A stretch of DNA of 64,000 nt, from contig LUCM01002345.1 in the NCBI GenBank assembly GCA_008360955.1, positions 60,967-124,966 of the forward strand. The letters are read 5' to 3'. The notes under the pieces were generated by a model, which ran no database searches, was not told where the DNA came from, and saw only the letters and a program-made list of their open reading frames with translations. A program made the position numbers and the translations under genes. The DNA is from Fasciolopsis buskii. Lineage: Eukaryota > Platyhelminthes > Trematoda > Plagiorchiida > Fasciolidae. Positions 1-14,200 of this stretch are shown here, one piece after another. How positions within the stretch are numbered: position 1 is the stretch's first letter; every line of letters starts with the position of its first letter.

Positions 1-1660
1 AACTGAGGTGTTTAAGTAGATAAGGCAACAGAATCCATATCAGGACGATGTATGTGATCTGGATTTTTATATCAAAAAGACATCATGACCATCTACACTG
101 TGCATACGGTCGAATACTACCTGCTGGAAAATTTGGAAATGTATTCGGGACTGGTCGTTACTCATATTGGAATAAAAAAGCCCTGACACTGGATTGGGTC
201 ATCTTTCCTCTGAAAAGCATCATGGGTAAGGACCATTATGACGGTCCACTAACTCTCAGATGTACGCGGTTCCCAACTTCCAATCCTCAGTCAATCTTGC
301 AGTCTTATTTTGTTCATATGAAAAGAAAGGGTATGCATGTAGCACCGAAAATCCCTTCCCCACCCATATTTTTATCTGACTAATCCAATCCTTCCTAAAG
401 TGATTTTTTCCAAATATATAGTGATGTAATGACATGAGTACGAATCACTTAGAACGAGCTTGTTCGCCAAATCGTTTTTTCTCAAATGAAGGATTATAAA
501 ACATTCTCTTTCCGGCCTATTGTATTTTACCGTTCTTCTCACTGCACTATTCATTCGAACTGATTAGGAATATCGTTCTACTCACATTTCGTCTACCATC
601 TCTTCTTACTCTTCCCCATTCTTTGTACATTGTTAACTGGGCTTCTGAACTCTTCCTCTGTTAAGCAGCAATCAGACCAGCGCATAATACAACGTTACTG
701 GTAGTACAAACTGGTTCCGTTCCGGTTCAGTTTGTACAACTTTTAGCCTTGCATCAAAGTGATATTGTTTTAGTTGGTACCTCATGGCACCGTCTATTCA
801 AAAGAGAAAAGGAGAATGAGAAATACTGAAAGATTAACGGAAGAACCATATAGAAGTAGAGACATTTCGGATGCAAGAACACTACCGACTGCAACACGTA
901 ACCCCATCGCTTTACATCTCCAATCATTGTGTTTGGGATATATATTAGACCCCAACTCGGAAAACCGAACTGGATTGACTGAAGCAATCCATTGGTTAGG
1001 GTTTTTATGCTCTTTTGCCAAGTGTTCTGTGATCATGCGCAAAACCTGTCCCAATCGCTTTCACATTCAGTGCCTCTTACAATTAGTGCATCCTCGGGAA
1101 CTGGAATTGAAATATGCCTGTTCCATGTTTCTTATGATGATGCAGTGGATCTCGTCGTCGGCTTGGAGATCATTCTTTTATGTCTATCATTCGGATTTAC
1201 TCGTCCGACATCTTCGTTCACCGTCTGCACTTCCAAACACAGTCAGTTACCTCTACTGTCGTAGATTTTGGCCGTATCTCAGTGAGATGTCACCGCGATT
1301 GCGAGCTAAACGCCAACTTCAGCAAGGGACATATCATGACGACATATTGTCGTTTGTGTTTGGCTTCTCATCCCAGATGTGAAACCTCAGTCGTTGAATA
1401 TCTCATTATCCCCTGGGATAGTAAGCAGTATGCCATCCAGTATTCCACTCTTTTCAAGTCAAATCAAGTAATTGCTTTATCCGGTTCGAGACGAATAATC
1501 TTTCAACATATATTCACTCTGTGTTGGATAAATCAGTAATTAGAAAAAACAATGAGCACGTTTTTTATGCTATTGTTTCCTTCCTTTATGAAAGGAACGA
1601 CTAGGTATATCGATTTTCTCGGACGGGAATCGGAGCCAGATGAGCGATATGTGAAAGTCG
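1..1660. other. No recognisable feature; upstream intron of VPS50
   Basis: Several open frames exist, the longest being 202 codons at 774-1382 (+), but none reads like a conserved protein and they overlap one another on both strands. Since the first recognised VPS50 exon starts at 2151 in phase 0, this stretch is most simply the intron before it. I could not find the preceding exon here. Confidence 0.4.
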
Positions 1661-1674
1661 ACCGGTGATGTATT

Positions 1675-1910
1675 GATTCAAGCTTGCCACCATCGTTCGG
1701 TGCACCGTGATGCTGACCGTTCGGTTGCTATTTTTATGGCCCCCACCCATGAGTGCAGTGGAGTGGCATAAAACCACATGAGATCTAAATAGGTCGGTGT
1801 ATCACTACCCGGACGACATCGAGGTTCCGTCCTAGCATCAAAGAGACCGTCAAATCTGGAATTCGAACCTTTTTGGAATGACAGTCGTTTAATCCACTTG
1901 ACTACCGCCG
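1675..1910 (-). repeat. SINE-like repeat, family 2 (tRNA-like head)
   Basis: Read on the - strand from 1910, a tRNA-like head begins GGCGGTAGTCAAGTGGATTA and contains a B-box-like GGTTCGAATTCC. A body follows that includes a segment resembling ATGTGGTTTTATGCCACTCC. The same order of head and body is seen at 30530-30790 (+) and 42280-42420 (+). The layout (pol III promoter-like boxes plus an unrelated body) is typical of tRNA-derived SINEs. It is not a functional tRNA: the cloverleaf is imperfect. Boundaries are approximate. Confidence 0.55.
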
Positions 1911-2150
1911 ATGTTTGTTGTGTGTTATGTTTGGGTTTGTTAAAAATGTGGTGTGATGGAGGAATCTAGTGAATATTTTAGTGCCGATATCCTCAGACAA
2001 ATGTTTGAAATGTTTTACACACGATTAAAGGCGATATGATGGTCACTTTGGATTTCACAGAAAAACTTTTGCCAATAGTTTGCTGTTGTTCTTTCTTTCG
2101 TTGGCATAACTTCGTCCTCTTACACAAATTCGTTTCTGCTCGTTTTTTAG

Positions 2151-2229
2151 TCATCCGGTGAGGTTCTTGCTGGTCGACAAAAGAGTCCACTACTGTCGAA
2201 TACAACACTGGAAGTGTTACGGCTAATTG
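2151..2229 (+). CDS. VPS50: VPS50 exon (first in window)
   Basis: The acceptor is a T-run ending TTTTTTAG and the donor is GTAAGT at 2230. Residues 1-26 of the partial protein end NTTLEVLRLIG, matching the syndetin motif just before the conserved KYMQMM block. The exon starts in phase 0 and ends one base into a Gly codon completed by the next exon. Confidence 0.9.
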
Positions 2230-5200
2230 GTAAGTTTCCTTTCGTTTTTTTTCTTCATACTCTAACAGCACGAATAAAAAGATCAACCGCGGGGACATTG
2301 GGGTCCGCGGCCGTCCTTGTAGTCATTTGGATATGCGTTTTGCGATTACAACGGGAAGTATTATTTGCCTTTGATCATCACCGTTTGCTACCATATTTTT
2401 CGTATAACAAGTATTCCTCTAATTATTGTTCGACGTATCTTGGCCATTTTGAAACGAGCGCTCGACTGCGTGCTTATTTTTTGTATGTTGGTGAGTTTCT
2501 AGAAAGTCAGATAATTAATGGAAGTACACAGGAGTCCCTAAGCAAAACACTGAATCATCGGTAGTCCAACTGCATCTTTTCAGACTTAGGTTTTCCTGTT
2601 TCAACTCCGACGATCTACCGAATTCCCTACACCCCACTATTCTGTTGTCCGCGTAAAGTACATGAGGACAGTAGTCAGTCGTTGAACATCGATTTCGTCG
2701 CATAGTTCCTCGGATACAATGTGAAACTCAATTATCCACAGTGTTTAGATTTATAACTTGTCCTTCAATTTGGGTAATGTTCGTAGGTTGATCCCGTCAG
2801 CGTATGCTGCCTTTCGAGGCAGCTGTTGGTTGCAAAAGTCACGTTGATCCCTCCGTGATGTGATCAGTCAGGACGAAACCCCCTACCCTTGAACTGTTCT
2901 TGGTCGAGTGAGCTGCATTCTCGATTGCCCGTCCTAATCCATGGCTCCTCTTGTGGGTGTTGTACCAACCGCCTGCTCAAATTCAAGCAGACAGTGCTCT
3001 TAAAGTATGACTCGAAACCTTTGGTCACCATATCTGGTCGAGCAGCAACCACGACACTTAGCGCACATTAACAATTGGTAGCCGATGACGGTAGAATGAA
3101 CAGTATATTAGTTTATAGTATAAACAACAATGAGCCAGTCTGATCTTACAATGGGTTATTTGGACTTTTTGCTCAGTCGTGGGAATGATTTCCCACCATA
3201 CCCAACTTCTATCGATAACAGCCCATATTATTCTTTTTCTCGTCCAATGTTTTTACATCCATGGATAACTTCAGTGGTGGTGTCACCGAAGGAAGTTCAG
3301 TCCCACTTGTCTCACATTCTTTGTCCAGTACCCAAGTTTTATCGAATCCCCATTCGCCGGCTCATGATTCTTCTCCGCGATGCCCTTTCAAACTAGTTAC
3401 GTCCAATTTGCAAAAAGCCAACGCATGTACGATAACAAGCGTACTTAGCTCGCTCTTCGCTCCAGCTCTATCATCGATACACCCATCCAAGCTTTCGGTG
3501 GAGTTTCCCCTGCAGTTTTTGACGGCTTTGAGTCTGTGGCCTTTGTTCTTTCTGGCACTGATGTAGCTGATGCTTTACTGCTTGACTGGATCCCAGTCGA
3601 CAGTAGGCTTTGCACAATGAGAGTTAGAGTTTCGTGCAAAGTAAGCAGTCGTCGCTGTGCTAGACAAATTCCCCTTTGTCTCAGCTTACACGCCTACTGG
3701 CTGCAACCCAAATGCAATCAAGGACATTTTTTATCGAAACTCCACAGCATCTAATGCACAGGAGAGTGGGGAGACATCGTGATTTGGGTGGGAGACATGA
3801 ATGCTAAAATAAATCGGCTGCCCTCGAGCGAGACGTACTTAGGGATTCCCTTTTGGTCTCGATCCTTGTCGTTCAGAAAACGGGGGCGTTTGTTCCACTC
3901 CTGTTCACACCGTCAATTGTTTCTCACAAGTATGAACTACAAATGTTGTACTCATCGTTACGCCACCTGACGTCTACCCTCTTTGAGTCAGCGACGGACT
4001 CAGATTGATCACGTCAGAACTAGCTGCCGAAGGCGAGGCTGTTTACGAAGTGATAGTCGGGCACCCGCCCAACCCTGTTCACGCTTCAGTATGCACTAAG
4101 ATTCCCATGTACTTTGGTGATCACTCAGACCGTACGCGGCTAGACTGGCATAAGTTTTGTGGTCCGAACTTGCCTGTCAATTTCGCGAAGGGCCCTATCT
4201 AAGAAGTCGGAATTGCCCCTGACCAATAATTCAATGAGCACTCGTTACCCACCAACAATGTCCTGCGTTCTGTTGGCTTAGTGCGTTGTAGCGTGACGCG
4301 CCGTGTCGTAACATCTCGGATTTCTGCTGTGTATCTGCGTTTTTAGTGCCCGCCAGTCCATGCCGGCTAGTGACGGGTCGAATGAAGCCCGGTTCGTGGG
4401 GGACGTGAACTCGACACAAGCTGGCTTGGGGATCGCGAGGTCTGGTGGTCTTAACGAGCTTTAGAAATCCAACGCAGGCTGTTTTTACTTCACCCGAGCT
4501 ACCGGTGGGAAAGCATTAGGTGTGAGCGAAATGATCTGTGAGGCTGACGGTTTGTTCATTCACAGTCAGTAGGCTTATCCTGTATGTTAGGCGGAGCACT
4601 GTTAAACAGTTTAGCCGGCCTTCCGCGCCAGTCTACCCAATACCTATGGCGTGCCACGTCTCGTAGACTGGTACAACAACCCACCAGCTGACTCGGAGAT
4701 CCTTAAGAAAATTCAAGCCTTATGACTTCATAAAGCGTGACTCCGAAGGTCTCCGGCTCTTTCAAATGGAGGGAATGGAACTGATCAGATAACTTATATT
4801 TTTTTCTCTTGTATCTGGTATTCCAAGCATGTTTTTTTCTTGCTGGGATCCGATTATTGTCCGTATTTTTAAGATTGATTCGCTTAGATAATGCGCTAAC
4901 CATTTGAGGATTAGGCTGCTTTCAATAACGTCAAAGTTTCTAACTTCCGTTACTGTCTGTAGGTTAATTAACACGCGTGAATAGCAAACTTGCAGAGATC
5001 AGACTGGGTTTCACTCCGGTTAAGGTTGCATCAATCATTCATCTTGGGACAGTTGTTAGAGCACCGTATTTTTCTAGGGGTCAACGGCCGTTGTGCTCTT
5101 ATACATTCGAGCACCCTTTGGCCCCATTGATAAGTCGAAATTGTTATTAATTGTAAATGAATGGTGTACCTGCGAAGTATGTACCGGTCCCCAACTAGTT

Positions 5201-8200
5201 CTGCCTTCATGCCTCATTCCGGATTAAAGCCTGTGGCTAGCCCTCGTCTTCTTTCGTCATCTCCAGTGAAGTATGACAAGGCTGCTTTATGTCCCGAATT
5301 CGTTTTAACTTTGTAATAGAGAATTTTCTGCAGAACACTATCTAGTCTGTTCGGTAGTGAAGTTGCACTGCTTCCAGGAGACGTTTTAGACTTGGAACAT
5401 ACCCACAATATCCCCCCCCCTTACTGAGCGACAATCGGTTGGCCATTGAGGTTTCTTTTTTGAATTTCGAAAGTATAGGGTACTTCTTTAGGGCTGGCGG
5501 GAGCCTGTGGCTGCACTAATCCTTTGTGGTGATTAGTTAGAGGTAGTTAGTAATTTCAAGTACCTCGGGAACTTGATTACATTTGGTCGTTTTGGGGAGG
5601 AGATTACATGACGAATAGTGGAAACCAGGACAGCTTTTTCGGACCTGCGACACTTGTTTCGCCGCCATGACATGCAGCTTTCCCTAAAGGGAAGTTTTGC
5701 AGTGCTACATTCCGGAGTGCTCTTTACGCCTGTGAAACCTTGCTTCTGTGTTGAGGATTCCTCACGACTTCGTGTATTCAATCGTCGATGTCTTCGAAAC
5801 ATTCTTCAAGTTTGTTGAGAGCACCGGATGAGCAGTCACAAGTTGCGTCGTCGTGTGCTGGATGTAGACGGTCTTCCATTGACTGAGGTAATAATCGCTC
5901 TACATCGCCTTCGGTGGCTTAGACACATTCCATGTGCCTACCCATCATGCACATCTTGGGTTAGGCCGGTAGAAGTTACGTGGGTCATGACTTGTCGTAG
6001 TAGTATGTCGAAGTTAGTTTCGGTTGGGGTCCATCAGATGAAGATTGTTTCTTGGCCGGAGATGTTGATAGATATGGCTCATGATTTAATTGAGAGACAC
6101 GAAGGTCATATCACTCATCCGAAGAACTCGTACATCGTCGGTGTCAACACTAAAGACTTTTCCTAAGTAAAGCGTAATCCGCACAGTGAAAACAAGCAGA
6201 AAGCACCTTTTTTGTTGCTGCTTTTTGTCTTTCTCTTGCAAGTGGTTATTGTTTTTTTTTAATTTTGCATCTTTTACAGTTACATACAAAAGTAAAATAC
6301 AGTGAAGGGGTAAACCCAATAATTCGCAGACATACTCTAGTGGGGTAAGTGGGGATAAGATTTACTATGAACCAGTTTATTGATCCTGTTCTTGAAAAGT
6401 GAAAGGTTGTAGGTGCAGAAGCAATACAGAAAGTTGGAGAATGTTTCACAGTTTGCAAATCCGCGAGAAAAAGGAAGATTGAAATAAAGAAGTACGACAC
6501 TGAACAACAGAAGCCTGAAAAGGTTGACTAGCAGCCTTTGTGCGAGAAGAGCGAGAGAAAATCATAAAAGTAGCTGCTGAGGCAGGTTCCGAAAAACAAA
6601 AGCCAAAATACTATCGTCAGAAAATGGATGACAAAGCAGCTGCCCGACGGTGGACCAGTGACTGGAAGGTAGATGTTAGTGAATAATCGTCGATCAGCCG
6701 AATGGTCTTTCTCTGAGCCCGATCAAAAAGGGAAAGCAAAGTGGACGAAGTCCTATCCCACACGTGACTGCAGTATTCAAGTGCGCGGCCGATTTGCACT
6801 TTGTACCATAGAAAACGAGCTGGGCTGATGAAGCGCCTGGTGCCGAACAGAAAACCAACTTTGCGCGCAGTTCGAGAATGACGAAAGACTAGCACAACGA
6901 AGAACAAATGAATAAGCCGAGAAAAAGAACTGTGTGGAATTTAGAAAAGACGAACCAATGGACAGATGTGAGAGGAAGAATGACGTTTCAAAGAAATTGA
7001 ACGAAGGATGCGTTTGGCAACAGTGAATATGACATGGTTGTTGGAGCTCCTGAAAGACGTGCTCGCGATCGGAGTTTAATGATACACTGGCGACACAGCG
7101 GTCACAGTCGATGTTGGTGTTCGGTAAGGAGACCAGTGAACAGTGGCATCATCGGTAAAATAGTGGATTTGGTTGGAAGCAGTGGACAGAGGGTTACTAA
7201 TGAATAAAAGAAACAGAGTGGGCGCAAGTATTGAACTTTTGGGGAACGCCAACATTTACATGAACTGGCTGGAACAAATCACCATCAGCTTGGACTGAGA
7301 TGGTTCATTTACTGAGGAAGCTTGATGTTCACACTGCGAGAGCTTGGGGGAATCCGAACGTGGGTAGTTTCGACAGGATGCCTTCGTGCCAAACTCGGTC
7401 GAAAATCTTAGAAACGTCGAGCGCTCGTTAGCCCTCTTTGTAGTTGCCGAACGCCTGTTTCTAACTTGCACGAAGCGGTTGTGTGGAGGGGGGAGTGTGC
7501 GAATGCCGCCAGCGACGGAATGCTGAACGCTTCAAGCGAACGGCACGGTTTCATGCGTGATTAAACCACTTGTGGATTCGGGTTTTTCTGGTTTGGAAAA
7601 GTGTCCAGTAAGAAGATTCATGATTTGAAGAACAATATCAGCAAAGTTGGAGACGGATGTAGAAGCGTCCGAATTAAAACAACAGTCATTCCAAGGGTAT
7701 GAAGCTACGAGGTCGCGGAAACCGTCTTAGCCGGCTGAAATGTAGCGTCATAATGTGTTGTGGTAGGTGAAGGGTTGTTGATGAATGATGTAATAATGCA
7801 ATGGTCGGATGAGTCAAGAGGGGGAAGAGTAGAAATATTTGAGCAGAGAGCAAAAACGAACGTGAGGATAAGATCAAAGCATGAGCACGGTTGCCAGTTC
7901 AACTGCGTATACGTGTGTGGAGGTCAATTAGCTAAGATAGATTGCTAAACGCAGTGAATTGTTCAGCTTCGCACCCCATGACCAAAGTGTCAGAGGAGTG
8001 TACCAGCCACTCGCAGTTGCGAACGTTGAAATCTCCTAAGATAGTAACGTGACTTCTGGGGTCTATACGAATCAAATGTTCAACGTTTGAAGATACTAAA
8101 TCAAAGATTAAGCAGTTGACACCGTTGAGGGAACGATAAACAACGCATAAGTAATGATTGAAGAAAGATCACCGAAATTTCAACCGCGTGAGTTGAAATC

Positions 8201-11200
8201 CGCGATCGGAAAAATCAAGATTTGGTACCGCAAAGCGGGTTCTGGATGATGAAATAAAGCACAGACGCCACCGGTCTTCGGAACGAAAGAAGAATGGAAG
8301 GTGTAAGTGTGAAATTGAAAGTGTGTAATATCTGATGAAGGAGGAATTTGAGTTTCGGTTGAAAAATAGCGAAGGCTGGTGAACGAAATCAATTTTGCAG
8401 TTCAGTCCACGAATGTTGATTAGGGTATTATATTTTATCGTATACACCTTTTGCGTACAAAAAATAATGTCACTTCAATCAAACAAAGTGAGAGTAGAAA
8501 ATAAAATTAGATAAAAAAAAGTTTGCCCGCATCACCTTGTACAAATGTTTAGAAAATCTCATCAAGGAATAATCAGAGCTCAGGAATTCGGTTAAAACAG
8601 GTTCACGGTTTGTCAAAATGCGTGCTAAATATGGGACAATCGAGTTCCTATAGATATTGATTCTAGAGGGTGTAGAATGAAAAGTAGATCGTGTAGAAAT
8701 AAGGGAGCGACACTTTGAAAGATCGTTGGGCAGACGATGCGTGGGATTTGAGAGAATTTTGTGCGCAAACTTCTCACATGCAGATAAGTGCTGAGTACAT
8801 CGATTGAAGTAAGACTTAGTTAGTAGTATGAAAGATACACGGCTAGCAGTTAATAGCCTCAACGAATCTTAAAGTAATTTTTAAGTAAACCTGAAAAAAA
8901 TAACAGGAAAAACAGTAAGGATTGGAAAGGTAACATAAATTGAAGAGAAATAAGGACCAGGAGAAGTTTCTTATTGAGCGCAATTGAGGAAAACGAACAG
9001 TGCTTTTACAAGTGACCATATTAATTTGCCAGGAGGGCAGTAAACGCAATTGATAATTGTAAAGCAGATCAGTTTGTAAATGTATCAATCATGGGGATGT
9101 TTTTTATCAACGCACTAAATTTGTTTACGTTGTTAGGAAAGAGGTGTCTGTTTTAAGGTTCGCTAATTATGCACGCAAACCCAGAGCAACCTGATTGAAG
9201 TCCAAGCCAACGACAAAAATGATTCCAAATACCGATAGACTGAAGCATCAACTGACCGGTTAGGATCAACAACTGTCTGTAGGTCAACAACAACAACAAG
9301 AACTCACGAAGATGAGGAATTTTCAGTTGAGATAATTGCTCACCGATTTTCAACGTGAGGCAAATTCCTTGTAAATACTGTTTTGTATGATGATTTCTGT
9401 GTCTTCGATGCTTATTCATTCGTTGCAAACGCAACTACCCAATAAAATTCTAATTACGTACTCAACATCAAAGGCTTCTGCGTCCATAATCACTGCTGCA
9501 TTGGCATTGTACCCAGTCAGCTAAATGTCCTTTTCTAATAAAACGGGCTTGTAAGGTAGTTACTTCATATTTTGACAGTTTTTATTAGACAGTAACCTGT
9601 TGAGAAGTAACGGACTGCAGTGTTGTTGGTAGACGGTAGAAACCGGAGTGGTCTGTTCTCTCACACACCGCGATGGTAGTAACGGTGTCGACAGTTACCT
9701 CACGAGTTCATTGTTAAACCAATAACAATGACAGGCGGTGGTCGGTGGGATGGAATGGAAATGATCGAAGGACAGTTGTGTGTACAGTGAACAGATGAAG
9801 TAAAAAAATGTCAACGTGGGAAGGCGGAAACAAGGAGAGGAGATTGTGAACGTGCGGAATAACGTTGTGAGATTCGGGCATGGATACGATCAAATTTGAT
9901 TGCAAAACTTGCCTTGAAAAGACTACCCACGGTAGTCGAAACGTTGTTATGTATTACTTCGAAAATAAATTTACAATCAATAGCCTAACGTACAAATCTA
10001 TGAATTTAAGGAAACCATTTCCGCAAATTTTACCAGTTTTTATCGATTCTTTATCATGTTTGCCTTCAAAAACATTCTTTGTTCATTTGCGTTATTGACC
10101 CAAGTATTCAGCCTTTATTTCTCATCGCAAAACTGCTTCTGATTTCTCCAACGGACAGGTCGATATTTACAAATGATGCACCTGCTACAGCCGATCGCGG
10201 GCGAGGTGATGCATTGTGTTCGTCAAATGTTTGACTATTATTTGTACTCGGTACGTTATCCTTCCACTTCATGTTACTGTCGGACAGGTTTCATTCGATT
10301 TCGCGACAGATTTTGGTCCGAAATCATTCACGCTGATGGGTTGTACGTATCGTATTTATAAGGCTCGTTTTTCACAATGCCCGCTGGAAACTGCCCGTAG
10401 TAATGCCATTCCGTATGAACTTACCTTTATTGCCTGAACCGTAAGATCTCATTTGAGGATTTATCGTGTTAAATTGACGAACTGTTCGCTAAATTAGAAC
10501 AGCGGGCAATTTAGTGCACTGACGAAACGCCCTGACTGAACCCTCACGTGTCCGAATGGCCTCGTGACTGATTGGCCAATGCCCCGCATGTCACGTGCTG
10601 CGCGAAGAATTTCTTTCTCGATTTCCCACGACCATAAGTCATGTTACGTTCAAGAAGGTGTGTTTTGGCCAATCGACTGTGCGGACAGTTAATCAATAAA
10701 GTGAGCAAAAATCAAGCGTACCATTAATAGTCACCCTATTGCTGTGTTGCACTCCTTGGGCTTTTGAAAACAAATCGGCAAATTTCGGGAACTGTGGTGC
10801 ATCATATTTGTCAGTACTGTATGGTTTTGTTAATAGCATGAAAAACCGAATCCGTCGTGAATGACAGTAAACTGGTTTGGTGAGATCCACACAAAATTCC
10901 ACCACTTGTTCCTCGCTTTCTGCTATCGGGAACTACAACTTATGTACAGTCGGATTCCCGGCGAGTTCATACGATAGCCCGAATTCAGATCAAACTAGCG
11001 CGCAGAAATAACAAGTGTGGCCTTGATTGTCATTGCTTAATTTGGTTAAATATTTATGTTGATTTTTCAGTATACGTTATTCTGCCTTTTCAAAATAAGA
11101 TTGAAGTCGTGTGACGCGCCCAGCTTAAGATTGGAACAATATACCTATCACCAAACCTTCTGTATACTCCGGAATGTTCCGATTTTTCGTCTGAACTATT

Positions 11201-14200
11201 GCCCTGCTCAGCTGAGTTTGATTTTGAGTCATGTTCTCATTTTGTTGTAAAATATTGCAATGGTAGACAATAATGTGACTTTCACCTCCTCGCTCGTGGA
11301 AGTTATATTTAGCCATACACGGAACCCGATCGTTCCGTATTGTTTGCTATCTCAAATAGACAGTCACTGAACTCGTCTGTGTGGCTAATCGGCATTGGAT
11401 TATCGATTATATTGATCGTCCAAAGACGTGACACCTTAATGTCTTCACACGTACTTACCAGTTGGGGCACCGTGATCCATCGTTTACGTATGTACCGCAT
11501 GTTATGGGACATGTTGCGTTTCGTCGCACGCCGGAGCTTGTCGATAGAGTACATTTTAAATCTCAAGTTTTAGGCTAGCAAGCGAGCATGAAGTGGTAGA
11601 TAATTACGTGATCATTACATGGATTTTCACAAATACCGTTGGTTTGCGCTTGTTAGAAAGTGCAAAGATTGTGGGAAGTCCCGTTTTTCATGGTTGTACT
11701 ATCGCAGGAAGTTAAGGGCATAGCATTTCATTGTGGAATTTCAATGCTTTCTTTATGTATATCGATTTGGTTCTTTTTCAGCTTCATTCGAGTGTTTCTA
11801 ATCTCACTTCTGTCTCGACTCGAGGACATTTCTTCTCTGCCTTCTAATGGGTTAGCCGATGTGAATAATGAACTCGGTTCTGAAAACTAAGAAACATTGG
11901 TGCTCAGATTTGCAAGCCGTTCACCATTTGCATATTCTCGTGAAATAAAAGATGACTTTGTCCAGTTTTCCACAGACATGTCGCAATCCAAAGGTTTTTT
12001 GGTGTGGGGTATTCTCCGTGTCTGAAGAAAAAACCACTAGCAGAATGTCTGAGGCATCGAGTCAGTTTTCATGGCTCTTAGAGCAAACCGATTGGTATTT
12101 TAAGATTCTTTGAGAATTCCATTTAACCAGCGGATGTATTGAAGAACAAATTTGGCGAACGCTAGTGACCAGAAGGCGTTCGGTAGCTAACGATGCTTGT
12201 GCTTTCCACACGCCATTCATAGAAAGATTTTGAGTATTCATGTACCGTATTTTGTTATGCGTTCGCATAACCTGACTCCCGTGGTTCCATCACGTATTAA
12301 AAAAATTCCTATTGGTAGTTGTTAAAATTTAGACTGGTGATTACTTGGAAATATGTTTTTATGAACAATGTGCACATGTCAAGTCGATGCTAACAATTCG
12401 GGGCTGCTTTTATTTTGTCCGGTGAATTATGCAACAGCGATGCAGGATCATTTCCGGGAACAGAATGGTCTGGCAACTCCCGTTGAATTCAGGTGAATGA
12501 CGTGCAGTCCAGGAATCTAATCGCTCGAGTTTGCGGGCACAGTGAAAATGGTCTGGTTTGCGTGACTTGTTCAGTGATGAGCGGGCGCGTTTGTTCGAAA
12601 TGAAGACCAAAGAACTGGAAAATAAGTCCGATCGACTGACGGTCATGACCCAGTAATCTACGGCCTGAAGAGAGTTATATAATGTTCTCGTTTACTGCAC
12701 GTCAGGGCCCACTTGATCGTTCCTGTTCGATTAAGGCGTGTAACATTTGAACTAGGATCGAGATAACTGATCAGAATCACCAAAGTTGTCAACTATGCTA
12801 ATCATCGGGCTACGAAACACAATCTTATTTCGCTAACGATTCGACAATCAACAAAGAACTTTGTTTTAAGCCAACCAAAATAGTTGTGGTCCCGTGTATT
12901 CCCCATTGTTTTTTTTTTGTTCTTTCCGTTACTTGAACGTCGGACGGACAGCGTGTCGCCAGTCAAACTCAGAAAATTCTCTCAGTTCGTAGTTTGCAGT
13001 TAAACTCGATCAGAGTTTAACGGTTCTTCCCGTGGCTATGAAGTTCAAAATGGATTGCTAATTTACCTGGTTACGTAATATGCAAAATCCGTAGTATCCC
13101 ACCGTGACTAAGCGGCTGTTACTGTTGATTGTTTTCCCTTTTCAGATATTCATTTTCTTTGGCCCCGTCCAGGCAAGTTGCCATCGTTTTTTTTTCACTC
13201 GTACTGGCTTTCCCTCGTGTGCCTTTCCGTGTTGTGAAAAAATTGCAGCTCGATTTAGGCTCTCTCTTTAAAAATGCGTATCATTATCGCATCAGATGCA
13301 TCTACCCAACCAAACCGAATTTTCTCGATGTTTGAGGTGTTCAGGTTCAACCTGCAGATTTGGTTCCTCGTTTCCATTGGATGTAAACTGTCAGATGACT
13401 TCTTCGTGCTCGTGTGCAGGACAGTGCTTTTTTTGACAGACTTTTGTGAGAATCCATTGGACTGGATCACACTGCTTTATAGTTCGACTTCACCTTTTAG
13501 TGTGCTAAGTGTGCACAATTTGCGGTCCCTGTTGTGCACTGAGTCTAATTATCCAACGAATAGTCTGAAGCAAAAGTCGAACGAAAAGGCCACACTTCCA
13601 TTCTGGCAATCGATATCGATGGTGATGGGCAATCGTTGTTTTCTTTAAACACCGCCCGTCGAGGGACCCGGTTGTGTCCTACATTTAATTTAAATTTGCG
13701 AATCAGTCTTTTTGAAAGGAAAAACAATTAATAATGTCCTGAGCAGTTGTCGACGAAACGAAAATGAGTATGCGCTCGGTATACTTGCGTGCATAGTTCT
13801 CTCCGAGTCCGTGGTGATCCACTTGATTAAGCATTTTTCATCCCCCAAAAATGTGAGGCTTGGATCACAGATTTGTCAGTCTCTTCGGTGATAGATGGCT
13901 GTTCATCGTTATCCGGTTCGTGTCCATATCGGATCTAGCCAAACGCTTGTGTGGTTCTCTACCACTCTGAATTCCAGGAGCATGGATGACGTTTCCCCAT
14001 TGTCGTTTAGTGGGCCATCCCTACTACACTCGTGCGTCAAACCAAGTTTGTTGCTCAGACTTACGTACCGATCCAACTATGTATGCTGACGATATTCAAA
14101 CCTGCTCCAACTGTCCATTCATTTTTTTTGTTTCTATCATTGTATCTGGAAACGGGAATTCATTGTTTTTTGTGCTCCATAACGAGCCATACGTTTTGAA

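Noticed and set aside
774..1382. 202-codon ORF on +
   Set aside because: Overlaps other open frames on both strands, no conserved motif, composition not protein-like; probably chance.
11782..11890. Possible extra VPS50 exon after CTTTTTCAG
   Set aside because: No similarity to syndetin, reaches a stop, and the exons on both sides join in phase without it.
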